Shown here one piece after another: positions 1 through 5,970 of a DNA stretch of 5,970 nucleotides. Position 1 is the first letter of the stretch; every line of letters begins with the position of its first letter. The notes beneath the pieces are model-generated. The model was given only the letters and a program-made list of their open reading frames with translations. It had not been told where the DNA came from and did not search any database. A program made the translations under genes and the position numbers. This DNA comes from Candidatus Sulfotelmatobacter sp. (GTDB lineage: Bacteria; Acidobacteriota; Terriglobia; Terriglobales; Acidobacteriaceae). The stretch is from positions 1 through 5,970 of the forward strand of contig JASICF010000066.1 in assembly GCA_030044775.1 (NCBI GenBank), read 5' to 3'.

Positions 1-2
1 AG

Positions 3-992
3 CGCCTGCACAACGTCGAGCATTCGCTTGAGCACGTCGTCAAATTGTTTTGGGATCGCAGTGCCGTTTTCACCCGCGAGAATTCGTGCATGGAGAAAGA
101 AATCGAGCGCGTATACGTGGTAGTAAAGGGCTTGCTCGAAGTAAACGCCGTCGGGCCTCACCTGCCGCTCGGATTCCCGCAGAAGAATCTTCCAACCCAA
201 ATCTCGCCAGCGCCGCGAAGCTGGAATCTCCGGGCACAAGATCCCAATGAAAAAAAGCGCAACTGCCTCGCCCAGGAGATGTGTGTTGGGCGAGAAATAT
301 GTCGATAAGTAACGCTCGATATGTCGCCCGTTCAAGTGGAGTCCCAGGCTAAGATCGGTCCGAAAGGTCTCCGGAATCTCCGCGCAGTCGCCGAGCAGAC
401 TGCGTACCCAAAGCCAGGAGAGGCTGCGAAACCCGACTTCGAGGGTGCTGGCCCAATTGATGCCCAGCGGATATGGATTGGCCTTCTGCCACGAACACCA
501 CTGCGTTGTTAGTTCGTTGACATACTTCGGGTTGCAGGTTAGAACCCAGGCTTTTGCCAGCGTGACGAGATGCTGATGACGGTTCAGTTCCCAAACGAGT
601 TTGTGGTCGCCGACTGCATCGAAGTCGAGACAATTGATTTTGAACCATGGGAGTCGACGTACATCCTGCTTGCCCTGAGAAAAATGCCAGTCGACTTCCT
701 CTCCAAAGCTGATCTTTTCGCATCCCAGGAGACGAAATTCATGGCGGCAAATGTCGTCGGCTTCCCGGACAATCGCCTCCACTTCGTCTGGGAGATGACT
801 GCGCAATAGCCCGGCGCGATTGCGGATTTGATCGGTGCTGAAAAAAAACTTCGGGTCAGCCAACTTCGCGCGCTTCGTGGAAGCTTTTCCCAATCGAGGC
901 GAAGGATATGCGACTCCCGAGCGGTACAGAGACAAGTCAACGCGTTTGGAGAGTTCCTGCCGAAATCGAGTGGCCACCTCATTCCAGTTCAT
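3..992 (-). CDS. Heparinase II/III-family protein, N-terminal part (3' end beyond left edge)
   Basis: This open frame of 330 codons starts at ATG 992-990 and runs without a stop off the left edge. I identified it by translating the minus strand by hand. The family comprises polysaccharide lyases and relatives with an alpha/alpha-toroid N-terminal domain and a C-terminal beta-sandwich; only the toroid part is visible. Family-like motifs in order are a DWHF segment, then WELNRHQH (about residue 130), GINWAST, FRSLSWLW, YFSPNTHLLGE (Asn236, His238) and DGVYFEQALYYH (Tyr291-His292). In characterised lyases an Asn or His and a Tyr about 55 residues later act in beta-elimination, and Asn236 to Tyr291 has that spacing. 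No signal peptide is visible at this start. An in-frame stop lies upstream at 1040-1038. GAGG sits only 3 bases before the ATG, so an alternative GTG start at 1034-1032 cannot be excluded. The gene is divergent from the AlgD-type gene. It is probably a lyase or modifying enzyme for the polymer made by this cluster; the substrate is unknown. Confidence 0.88.
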   Translation of the reverse strand, partial: MNWNEVATRFRQELSKRVDLSLYRSGVAYPSPRLGKASTKRAKLADPKFFFSTDQIRNRAGLLRSHLPDEVEAIVREADDICRHEFRLLGCEKISFGEEVDWHFSQGKQDVRRLPWFKINCLDFDAVGDHKLVWELNRHQHLVTLAKAWVLTCNPKYVNELTTQWCSWQKANPYPLGINWASTLEVGFRSLSWLWVRSLLGDCAEIPETFRTDLSLGLHLNGRHIERYLSTYFSPNTHLLGEAVALFFIGILCPEIPASRRWRDLGWKILLRESERQVRPDGVYFEQALYYHVYALDFFLHARILAGENGTAIPKQFDDVLKRMLDVVQA

Positions 993-1064
993 TTGCCTCA
1001 GGCGCTTCCATTTTGTGCGAGGGAAAGTGGCCACAACTCATGTTACCTTGCCGACGCCCCTCGA

Positions 1065-1095
1065 GCGCGTCTGAATGGTCTCGGGGATGACGCGC
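1065..1095. repeat. Inverted repeat with 7-bp arms
   Basis: GCGCGTC at 1065-1071 is the exact reverse complement of GACGCGC at 1089-1095, with 17 bases between. It lies in the divergent intergenic region and could be an operator or a hairpin in a leader transcript. No run of T follows, so it is not a typical terminator. Short GC-rich arms like these also arise by chance. Confidence 0.3.
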
Positions 1096-1150
1096 GGTGA
1101 CGAGCCAGACCTTCAACCTCTTCAGATCGAAAGGCTTTGTCACGCCGACG

Positions 1151-1167
1151 ACTGAAGTGACTTCGGT
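1151..1167. repeat. Imperfect 17-base palindrome, possible operator
   Basis: ACTGAAGT and ACTTCGGT flank a single central G; 7 of 8 base pairs match, with one T/G mismatch. The site lies about 113 bases upstream of the dehydrogenase start, where a regulator could bind. This is only a sequence observation; no regulator family is suggested by the motif. Confidence 0.3.
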
Positions 1168-1266
1168 GTATCGCGCGCTGTGCGGTCCCATCCGCCGGTT
1201 GCTATATTGGAGTTCTAGAATTGCTAATTGGCCGGGGAGCGTTCCCGCGCGCAAGATTTTCTTAGC

Positions 1267-1271
1267 AGAGG
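1267..1271 (+). promoter_or_regulatory. Ribosome binding site deciding the GTG start of the AlgD-type gene
   Basis: AGAGG lies 8 bases upstream of the GTG at 1280-1282, a good Shine-Dalgarno spacing. It supports that GTG over the upstream in-frame GTG at 1097, because the family's Rossmann motif begins only a few residues after 1280. Confidence 0.65.
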
Positions 1272-1279
1272 TCTCACGA

Positions 1280-2602
1280 GTGAGTTCGATCAGCGTCTTC
1301 GGTTTGGGATACGTAGGCTCGGTATCGGCTGCGTGTTTCGCTTCCATGGGACATCGTGTGACCGGCGTGGACGTGAATCCAGCAAAAGTGGAAATGATGC
1401 AAAGCGGGCGGAGCCCCATCATCGAAGCCCGCATGAATGAACTCGTTGCCGAAGGCAACAAAGCGTGCCGGCTTCACGCCACGGTTGACTCCGTTGCGGC
1501 GGTGCTCGACTCCGACATATCGTTTGTTTGTGTTGGCACGCCAAGCTTGCGGAATGGCAAGCTGGATTTGAGCCACATCGAGAAGGTAGCGCACGAGATC
1601 GGCGCCGCGCTGAGAAAGAAAAAGAGTCGTCACACGTTCGTTTTGCGCAGCACTGTGCTGCCGGGGACAACCGAAACCCTGGTCATTCCCGTTCTTGAAA
1701 GCGAAAGTGGCAAGCGGGCGGGCCGCGATTTCAGCGTCGCTTACAATCCCGAATTCATGAGGGAAGGAAGCGCGGTTGCAGATTTCCTTCAGCCTCCCTA
1801 CACGATCTTCGGAGCGCGCGATGCCGCCCAACTTGCGCCCTTGCGCGAACTTTATGGCAAAACCCCCGGCAAGGTATTTGAGACGAACATCGCCGTAGCG
1901 GAAATGGTGAAGTACTTTTCGAACGCTTTCCATGCTGTCAAAGTTACGTTTGCCAACGAACTCGGAACTCTATGCAAACAGCTCGGCGTTGATACAGAAG
2001 CTGTAACGGAAATTTTCACGTCGGATACGCGGTTGAATATCTCGCCCGCATATCTTTCTCCGGGCTTTGCGTTTGGAGGGTCCTGTCTACCCAAAGACTT
2101 GCGCGCGTTGGCATACAAAGCGAAGGAACTTGACCTTAAGCTGCCCATGCTGGAATCGTTGATGCCGAGCAACTCCGGCCACATTGACCGCGCTGTAGAA
2201 GCCGTGATGCGCACAAACAAAAGAAAAATCGCCCAGCTCGGATTAAGCTTCAAGGCAGGCACGGACGATTTGCGGGAAAGCCCTCAGGTGCAACTCGTAA
2301 AACGCCTGCTGGGTGAAGGATATGAAGTAAAGGTCTGGGATCGGGATGTCAGTCTTGGCCGGCTCGCCGGCTCCAACCGCCAGTACATTGAAGAAGTCAT
2401 TCCACACATTGGATCGTTGCTGTCATCCGATCTTGAGGCCGTGTTGCAATGGGGTGAAGTTGTAATCGTAGGCAACAAATCAGTAACCAAGGACGATCTC
2501 GAGAGGCGGCTGCGCAAAGATCAACTCGTGATTGACCTTGTCAACCTCGACAAATCTCATCGAGCAAATGAAGCGTCGCCCTACGAAGGAATCTGCTGGT
2601 AG
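1280..2602 (+). CDS. algD: GDP-mannose 6-dehydrogenase (AlgD-type nucleotide-sugar dehydrogenase)
   Basis: This 440-residue cytoplasmic enzyme is predicted to oxidise GDP-mannose to GDP-mannuronate in two NAD+-dependent steps, the committing reaction of alginate-type polyuronate synthesis. The N-terminal Rossmann domain carries GLGYVG (residues 8-13) and CVGTPS. Active-site residues are visible: Glu158 in NPEFMRE, Lys211 and Asn215 in EMVKYFSN, and the catalytic Cys269 and Asp273 in GGSCLPKD. Each is one position after the Pseudomonas AlgD residue as I recall it (Cys268, Lys210). Further AlgD-like stretches are KVTFANE, SFKAGTDDLRESP and the C-terminal EGICW; AlgD is about 436 residues. UDP-glucose 6-dehydrogenase is the main alternative, but the NGKLDL segment after GTPS and the C-terminus favour GDP-mannose. 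The GTG start is chosen from AGAGG 8 bases upstream and from the family's N-terminus. The gene stands alone on the plus strand, divergent from the heparinase-like gene and convergent with the glycosyltransferase, so it has its own transcript. Confidence 0.88.
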   Translation: MSSISVFGLGYVGSVSAACFASMGHRVTGVDVNPAKVEMMQSGRSPIIEARMNELVAEGNKACRLHATVDSVAAVLDSDISFVCVGTPSLRNGKLDLSHIEKVAHEIGAALRKKKSRHTFVLRSTVLPGTTETLVIPVLESESGKRAGRDFSVAYNPEFMREGSAVADFLQPPYTIFGARDAAQLAPLRELYGKTPGKVFETNIAVAEMVKYFSNAFHAVKVTFANELGTLCKQLGVDTEAVTEIFTSDTRLNISPAYLSPGFAFGGSCLPKDLRALAYKAKELDLKLPMLESLMPSNSGHIDRAVEAVMRTNKRKIAQLGLSFKAGTDDLRESPQVQLVKRLLGEGYEVKVWDRDVSLGRLAGSNRQYIEEVIPHIGSLLSSDLEAVLQWGEVVIVGNKSVTKDDLERRLRKDQLVIDLVNLDKSHRANEASPYEGICW

Positions 2603-2667
2603 CCGAAGCAGCCATTTCGAACCACACGGAGCTGCGTTTCTTCGATCTTTACTCGCCAATGCTGTAT

Positions 2668-3879
2668 TCATTCCTGGGCGCGAGATAGAACATCCTGCAG
2701 AGTCCGGGCAAAAATCTGCGCAATTCTTGGCCAACCATACTTCTCTTGCACTAGCCTGCGTGCGGCGCTGCCGATGCGCGTCCTCTCGGTGGAATTTCGC
2801 AGCAACGATACAACCCGATCGGCGAAATCCTGAGCGGTGTCGGCCAGAAAAATATTCTCGCCGGATTCCACCGGCAGTCCCTCGGCTCCAACCGAGGTGG
2901 AAACAACCGGCTTGGCCATGGCCATGGCCTCAAAAATTTTCAGACGTGTGCCTCCTCCAATCCTCAATGGCACAATGCACACGGATCCGCACGCAAGATG
3001 CGGTCGAATGTCTTCTACCCAACCTGTGAGGGTCACATCTTTGTCTCTTTCGGCGCGAGCCTGCAGTTTGCGGGAAGGCTTTCGGCCCACTATTTCGAGA
3101 GTTGCATCGGGGCATTGTTTTTTTACCAAAGGGAAAATTTCGTCAAGAAAATAAACCATGGCGTCTTCATTGGGAAGCCAGTCCATGGACCCCGTGAACA
3201 CTATCGAATTGGGTTTCTCCTCGATCGCCAGAAGTTGAAAGTACTCAATGTCAACGCCCGTGGGAATGACGGTTAGCCTCGCCGGATCAATGATGCCGGC
3301 GAACACATTTCGGTCAGCTTCGGAAACTGTGAGTACGTGATTGGCCAGATGCAGATATCTGCGCTCTGCGCTTTCCATTTTTTTCCATTCCAGCCAGGAA
3401 ACAGCTTTCCATGCGGGATTCGCGGCAACTTCATAGTGCCGACGCCAGATGGTCGCCTCGACATTGTGAGTGAACAAAACCTTCGGAACAGGCGACGACC
3501 ACGGAATCGCGCCCGCGGCCGCCATGAAATCGCAGACGATAACGTCATACTTTTCGTGATCGATCAGTGCTCGCACTTGTCGCCGGACTTCGGGCAAACA
3601 GAATTTCGTGATGCCGTACGGTTGCGGCGAAAGCAAATGCATGCCGTAGTTAAGAATCTCGGCTGAGCTTTTCGCTATCGGAAGTTCCAGCGGCAGGCAG
3701 ACGACATGCTCAAAAATGCTCTTTAAGTCCTTATGCTGATCATGATTGTCTGCGGCGTAGAACGAAAAAAAAGTTACAGCGTGCTGGCGCGCGAGTTCGC
3801 GAAGAATGTTATAGCTGCGGATCTTCCCGCCGGTATCGGGGGGAACCAGTCCGCCAGCCTTTACCCACAGTATTTTCAT
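2668..3879 (-). CDS. GT4-family glycosyltransferase (GT-B fold)
   Basis: This 403-residue protein is a predicted cytoplasmic or membrane-associated retaining glycosyltransferase using a nucleotide-sugar donor. The N-terminal acceptor domain begins with KILWVKAGG then DTGGKIRSYNILREL (residues 16-30), followed by TLFTHNVE-like FTHNVEATIW (137-145) and LTVSEADRN (183-191). The C-terminal donor domain has VIPTGVD (204-210), FTGSMDW (228-234), LEIVGRKPS and the GT4 donor-site segment GGGTRLKIFEAMAMAKPVVS (308-327), then GAEGL. The first Glu of the common E-x7-E signature is not present in its usual place, the GGGTR form taking that position. The N-terminus recalls glycosyltransferases described with exosortase/PEP-CTERM polysaccharide clusters, but no exosortase is visible here. 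The start follows the beta-helix stop by 19 bases, suggesting one transcript. No strong Shine-Dalgarno is seen, so translation may depend on the upstream gene. Donor and acceptor sugars cannot be read from the sequence. Confidence 0.9.
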   Translation of the reverse strand: MKILWVKAGGLVPPDTGGKIRSYNILRELARQHAVTFFSFYAADNHDQHKDLKSIFEHVVCLPLELPIAKSSAEILNYGMHLLSPQPYGITKFCLPEVRRQVRALIDHEKYDVIVCDFMAAAGAIPWSSPVPKVLFTHNVEATIWRRHYEVAANPAWKAVSWLEWKKMESAERRYLHLANHVLTVSEADRNVFAGIIDPARLTVIPTGVDIEYFQLLAIEEKPNSIVFTGSMDWLPNEDAMVYFLDEIFPLVKKQCPDATLEIVGRKPSRKLQARAERDKDVTLTGWVEDIRPHLACGSVCIVPLRIGGGTRLKIFEAMAMAKPVVSTSVGAEGLPVESGENIFLADTAQDFADRVVSLLRNSTERTRIGSAARRLVQEKYGWPRIAQIFARTLQDVLSRAQE

Positions 3880-3898
3880 CCGGGGATACGGTCAAAAT

Positions 3899-5683
3899 CT
3901 ATTCCGCGCCGGCCGTTGCCGCCTGGATTGCATCGACGTCTGCTCCAAGATCTTTGCCATCGGTGCCTTTATTTTTATACGGGCTCGAAGGCTGCAGGCG
4001 ATAGTCGCCGCCGTTGCCGCCATTGTAATTGGCAAATTTCACCGCTCGGGCCGACTTGGGAAAATAGTTGTTAACAGGCCAGTTTCCCGGTCCGTAAGCC
4101 GGGGGTGGATCAAGAATCACGTTCGCCGCCATCGTAGAGCCTGCAAAGCAGGATTGAAATGTGGTTCGGGGATCGTCATGAAAGGCGCAGTTCGCGGGGC
4201 CGCCGCCTGTGGACCAGACCGGATTGGCCCCTGCGGTCACAATGCTGTTCGTAAAGATGAAATTATTGATTGGTCCGCTCGTCGCTACGAAATCTCCAAT
4301 GACAAACAGGCCGTGCGCTGGAAAAGCAGTGATGTGATCGATCTTCACATTTTGAAGCAGAGGCGCACCAGGATTCACTGAGATTTGCGCGAGTTCCCCC
4401 GTGCCATCGTATTTGGGGCCGTCGAGATCGTCAATTACGATGTCGTGAATGCTGTAGCGCTGGCCATCGACCGCCGCTCCGGAACCTGACGGAGCATTGG
4501 CAATTTGCAAGCCGGAACCCACGTGACGGATGTAGTTGTTTCGCATAGTCACATCCGTAACTTGGCAGGGCGGGCAGCCGCCAGGGTTTCTCGGCGTCAG
4601 CACGATTCCAAAACCGGCCTGTGTGAAACCGCCCCACGTATTCTCCATGATGTTGCCTTCGAGAAGCACACGTTGCGCGTTCTTCAGCTCGAAAAGATTT
4701 TTTACGATAAACGGATTCCCATCCTTTCCTCCGACGTATCCCGGTTGGCCCTTCATCCATGTAGAGGGCTTGAACATGTGGTTGTGGCGAACTTCAATAT
4801 CTTGCGGAGTTGCACTACCGCGGCCGCCGCCGAACATGATGTTCTCACCCGCGGCTTCGAGAAAATTATTCACAATCTTGTAAGGCCCCATTGGGCCATC
4901 CCCAATGCCTCCCGCGATGGTCTGCGAATCGCCGCACGTTCCGGTCTTCGCGACACAATGGAAGTCGGAAAAGAAGGAATCGATGATCGCAACGTGGCGG
5001 CTTTGCCCCAGCAGAATGCCCCGGGTCACTTCGCCCTGCGCTGTGCCGTGCATCCACACGCGATCGAAGATGATGTGGTCGGCGGGACCGAGGAATTCAA
5101 CAAGATTGTGAAAGTTACCACCAGCAGTGATTTCCAGGCCGATCAGCCGATAGTGGTTCGCTCCGGGAGAGAACAGAAGCAGACCTGATCCGCCGCTTCC
5201 GCCGAACTCGATTTTTGGCAGAACATCGGCACTCGACGCGCAAATCCATGGTGGCCTTCCCGGCAGCGATGTCACTCCCGCATAGCACGGCGTCATTCGA
5301 GTATGTTCCGGCGGTAGCGCAGAATCGGGTGCGTCGGTTCGCAAGATGATCCAATGCGCATCGTCACAGTTCTTTGCCGGCAGAACGATGTTTCCCGAAA
5401 AAACCGCACTGGCCTGCAGCCGGATCGTGTCGCCGCAAGAAGATTTCGCCAAGGCTTCATTGAGGTCCTGGATGCTATGAACGATCCAAGCTTTTCCAGA
5501 CGCTGGAGAATCTTTCAGATCGCTTTCGACATATTCTCTCGGCAGCTCGGCGGGGCCGTCGAACTTTCTTTCAGCGCCGGCTTTTGAGTTCTGAGTTGAT
5601 GCGGTCGGACAGAGAGAAAACGCGAGAGCGAGTAGCAGTGATAAACAATGGGACTCAGCCGCTCGCCGGCTGCGAAACCTCAT
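3899..5683 (-). CDS. Secreted right-handed parallel beta-helix protein (putative polysaccharide lyase or epimerase-like)
   Basis: This 594-residue protein begins with a Sec-type signal peptide: basic RFRSRR, a hydrophobic core at about residues 13-25, and likely cleavage near residue 29. There is no lipobox. After a linker, residues 67-95 (GDTIRL, then VFSGNIVL) match the opening cap of pectate-lyase-like beta-helices. Repeated rungs follow from about 180 to 480, for example HIIFDRVWMHG, HVAIIDSFFSDF, YKIVNNFLEAAGEN, RVLLEGNIMEN, VTMRNNYIRHVGSG and NFIFTNSIV. The end has the terminal cap PSSPYKNKGTDGKDLGAD. Ten cysteines remain after the signal, including CPPC at 370-373, suggesting disulfides. 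FELKN (Lys334) and LTPR (Arg365) resemble the Lys/Arg region of family PL6 lyases, but this is uncertain. The frame extends to an ATG at 5803, but 5683 is chosen because the signal peptide starts there and AAGGCAGG precedes it. It probably acts outside the cytoplasm on the cluster's polymer. The exact reaction is unknown. Confidence 0.85.
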   Translation of the reverse strand: MRFRSRRAAESHCLSLLLALAFSLCPTASTQNSKAGAERKFDGPAELPREYVESDLKDSPASGKAWIVHSIQDLNEALAKSSCGDTIRLQASAVFSGNIVLPAKNCDDAHWIILRTDAPDSALPPEHTRMTPCYAGVTSLPGRPPWICASSADVLPKIEFGGSGGSGLLLFSPGANHYRLIGLEITAGGNFHNLVEFLGPADHIIFDRVWMHGTAQGEVTRGILLGQSRHVAIIDSFFSDFHCVAKTGTCGDSQTIAGGIGDGPMGPYKIVNNFLEAAGENIMFGGGRGSATPQDIEVRHNHMFKPSTWMKGQPGYVGGKDGNPFIVKNLFELKNAQRVLLEGNIMENTWGGFTQAGFGIVLTPRNPGGCPPCQVTDVTMRNNYIRHVGSGLQIANAPSGSGAAVDGQRYSIHDIVIDDLDGPKYDGTGELAQISVNPGAPLLQNVKIDHITAFPAHGLFVIGDFVATSGPINNFIFTNSIVTAGANPVWSTGGGPANCAFHDDPRTTFQSCFAGSTMAANVILDPPPAYGPGNWPVNNYFPKSARAVKFANYNGGNGGDYRLQPSSPYKNKGTDGKDLGADVDAIQAATAGAE

Positions 5684-5835
5684 CTTTGCGAACCTGCCTT
5701 CACCTATGCGAACCACAACACTGCCGGCAATCGACAACCTGCCCCGAAAATGCCGGTTGCTAACAGAACCAGAGAAAAGTCTAGCAGAGTGCACCGGCTT
5801 CATTGAATTGCAGCCCGGCCGACAAATACCGCCCT
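5684..5835. other. 152-base gap between tandem beta-helix genes
   Basis: This gap separates the stop of the upstream paralogue from the start of the complete beta-helix gene. It contains the 8-base palindrome TGCCGGCA (5722-5729) and a second TGCCGG at 5751-5756, able to form a 6-bp stem over 21 bases. No clear promoter or T-tailed terminator is visible. It could hold a weak promoter or simply be an operon spacer. Confidence 0.35.
5693..5700 (-). promoter_or_regulatory. Ribosome binding site deciding the start of the beta-helix gene
   Basis: On the minus strand AAGGCAGG ends 9 bases before the ATG at 5683-5681. Together with the signal peptide immediately after that ATG it argues against the longer reading from 5803, which would bury the signal sequence behind 40 extra residues. 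Confidence 0.55.
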
Positions 5836-5970
5836 CTATTCGACGCCGGCGATTGCCGAATCTAGTGCAACAATGTCGGCCCCAAGGTCCATGCCATCGG
5901 TGCCCTTATTCTTGTAGGGGCTCGATGGAAGCAATTCGTAGTCCCCGCCGTTTCCCCCGTTGTAGTTGAC
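5836..5970 (-). CDS. Second beta-helix protein, C-terminal fragment (5' part beyond right edge)
   Basis: The last 44 codons and the TAG stop (5838-5836) of a gene entering from the right edge are visible. The product end reads NYNGGNGGDY, then PSSPYKNKGTDG, then DLGAD, and ends AGVE. It is identical at 33 of 44 positions to the C-terminus of the complete beta-helix protein at 3899-5683, with no gaps, and the DNA matches at about 100 of 135 positions. It is therefore a tandem paralogue, same strand, probably in the same transcript. Only the terminal cap is visible, so catalytic residues and full length are unknown. The divergence at both protein and DNA level points to an old duplication, not a recent copy or assembly artefact. 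Confidence 0.85.
   Translation of the reverse strand, partial: VNYNGGNGGDYELLPSSPYKNKGTDGMDLGADIVALDSAIAGVE

Larger units (their letters stand above)
993..1279. promoter_or_regulatory. Divergent intergenic region, presumed to carry promoters for both flanking genes
   Basis: These 287 bases separate two divergently transcribed genes, so both promoters should lie here. I could not find a convincing -35/-10 pair on either strand. Visible structures are a 7-bp inverted repeat (1065-1095), an imperfect 17-base palindrome (1151-1167) and the 8-base palindrome TTCTAGAA (1213-1220). The frame of the dehydrogenase stays open back to a GTG at 1097, but that 61-residue stretch does not resemble the family and is best read as noncoding. 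Confidence 0.5.

Noticed and set aside
584..982. 132-codon minus-strand frame beginning at 982
   Set aside because: It overlaps the heparinase frame on the same strand in another phase; only the frame from 992 gives family motifs.
1097..1279. In-frame 61-codon N-terminal extension of the AlgD-type gene from a GTG at 1097
   Set aside because: The added residues do not resemble the family, whose members begin a few residues before GLGYVG; a good AGAGG sits in front of the GTG at 1280.
1274..1933. 219-codon minus-strand open frame opposite the AlgD-type gene
   Set aside because: It is antisense to strongly conserved dehydrogenase sequence and has no family-like motif.
2608..2635. Possible bidirectional terminator between the convergent genes (GCAGC and GCTGC arms)
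   Set aside because: The stem is only 5 bp with an 18-base loop and has no T-tract, so it is too weak to call.
4505..5188. 227-codon plus-strand open frame opposite the beta-helix gene
   Set aside because: It lies wholly antisense to a well-supported gene, shows no recognisable domain, and long antisense frames are expected in GC-rich coding DNA.
5684..5803. 40-residue N-terminal extension of the beta-helix gene
   Set aside because: It would place the clear signal peptide internally, and a ribosome binding site precedes the internal ATG at 5683.

Overview
The window (5,970 bases, moderate-to-high GC) looks like part of a bacterial exopolysaccharide gene cluster. It holds five protein-coding genes, two cut by the window edges, and no RNA gene, CRISPR array or insertion sequence that I can see. 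The protein styles (an AlgD-type sugar-nucleotide dehydrogenase, a heparinase II/III-like protein, a GT4 glycosyltransferase and secreted beta-helix proteins in a row) remind me of Acidobacteriota or a similar soil bacterium. That placement is recall, not a search result.

Layout from left to right. (1) 3-992, minus strand: N-terminal 330 codons of a heparinase II/III-family protein, running off the left edge. (2) 993-1279: divergent intergenic region with two imperfect or short inverted repeats. (3) 1280-2602, plus strand: a complete AlgD-type GDP-mannose 6-dehydrogenase with a GTG start. (4) 2603-2667: short convergent gap. (5) 2668-3879, minus strand: a complete GT4 glycosyltransferase. (6) 3899-5683, minus strand: a complete secreted right-handed parallel beta-helix protein, whose stop lies 19 bases before the glycosyltransferase start, so the two are probably co-transcribed. 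(7) 5684-5835: a 152-base gap. (8) 5836-5970, minus strand: the C-terminal 44 residues of a second beta-helix protein, 33/44 identical to the end of the first, so the two genes are tandem paralogues.

How the genes may work together (inference): the dehydrogenase would supply GDP-mannuronate, the glycosyltransferase would add a sugar during assembly, and the exported beta-helix proteins and the heparinase-like protein would modify or cleave the polymer. This resembles in outline the AlgD/AlgG/AlgL logic of alginate production, but with different families and gene order. No polymerase, export or acetylation gene is in the window, so the polymer is not determined. The strongest points are the AlgD assignment (all key active-site residues present, and a C-terminus like that of Pseudomonas AlgD) and the tandem beta-helix duplication. 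Nothing here clearly shows an entirely new system.
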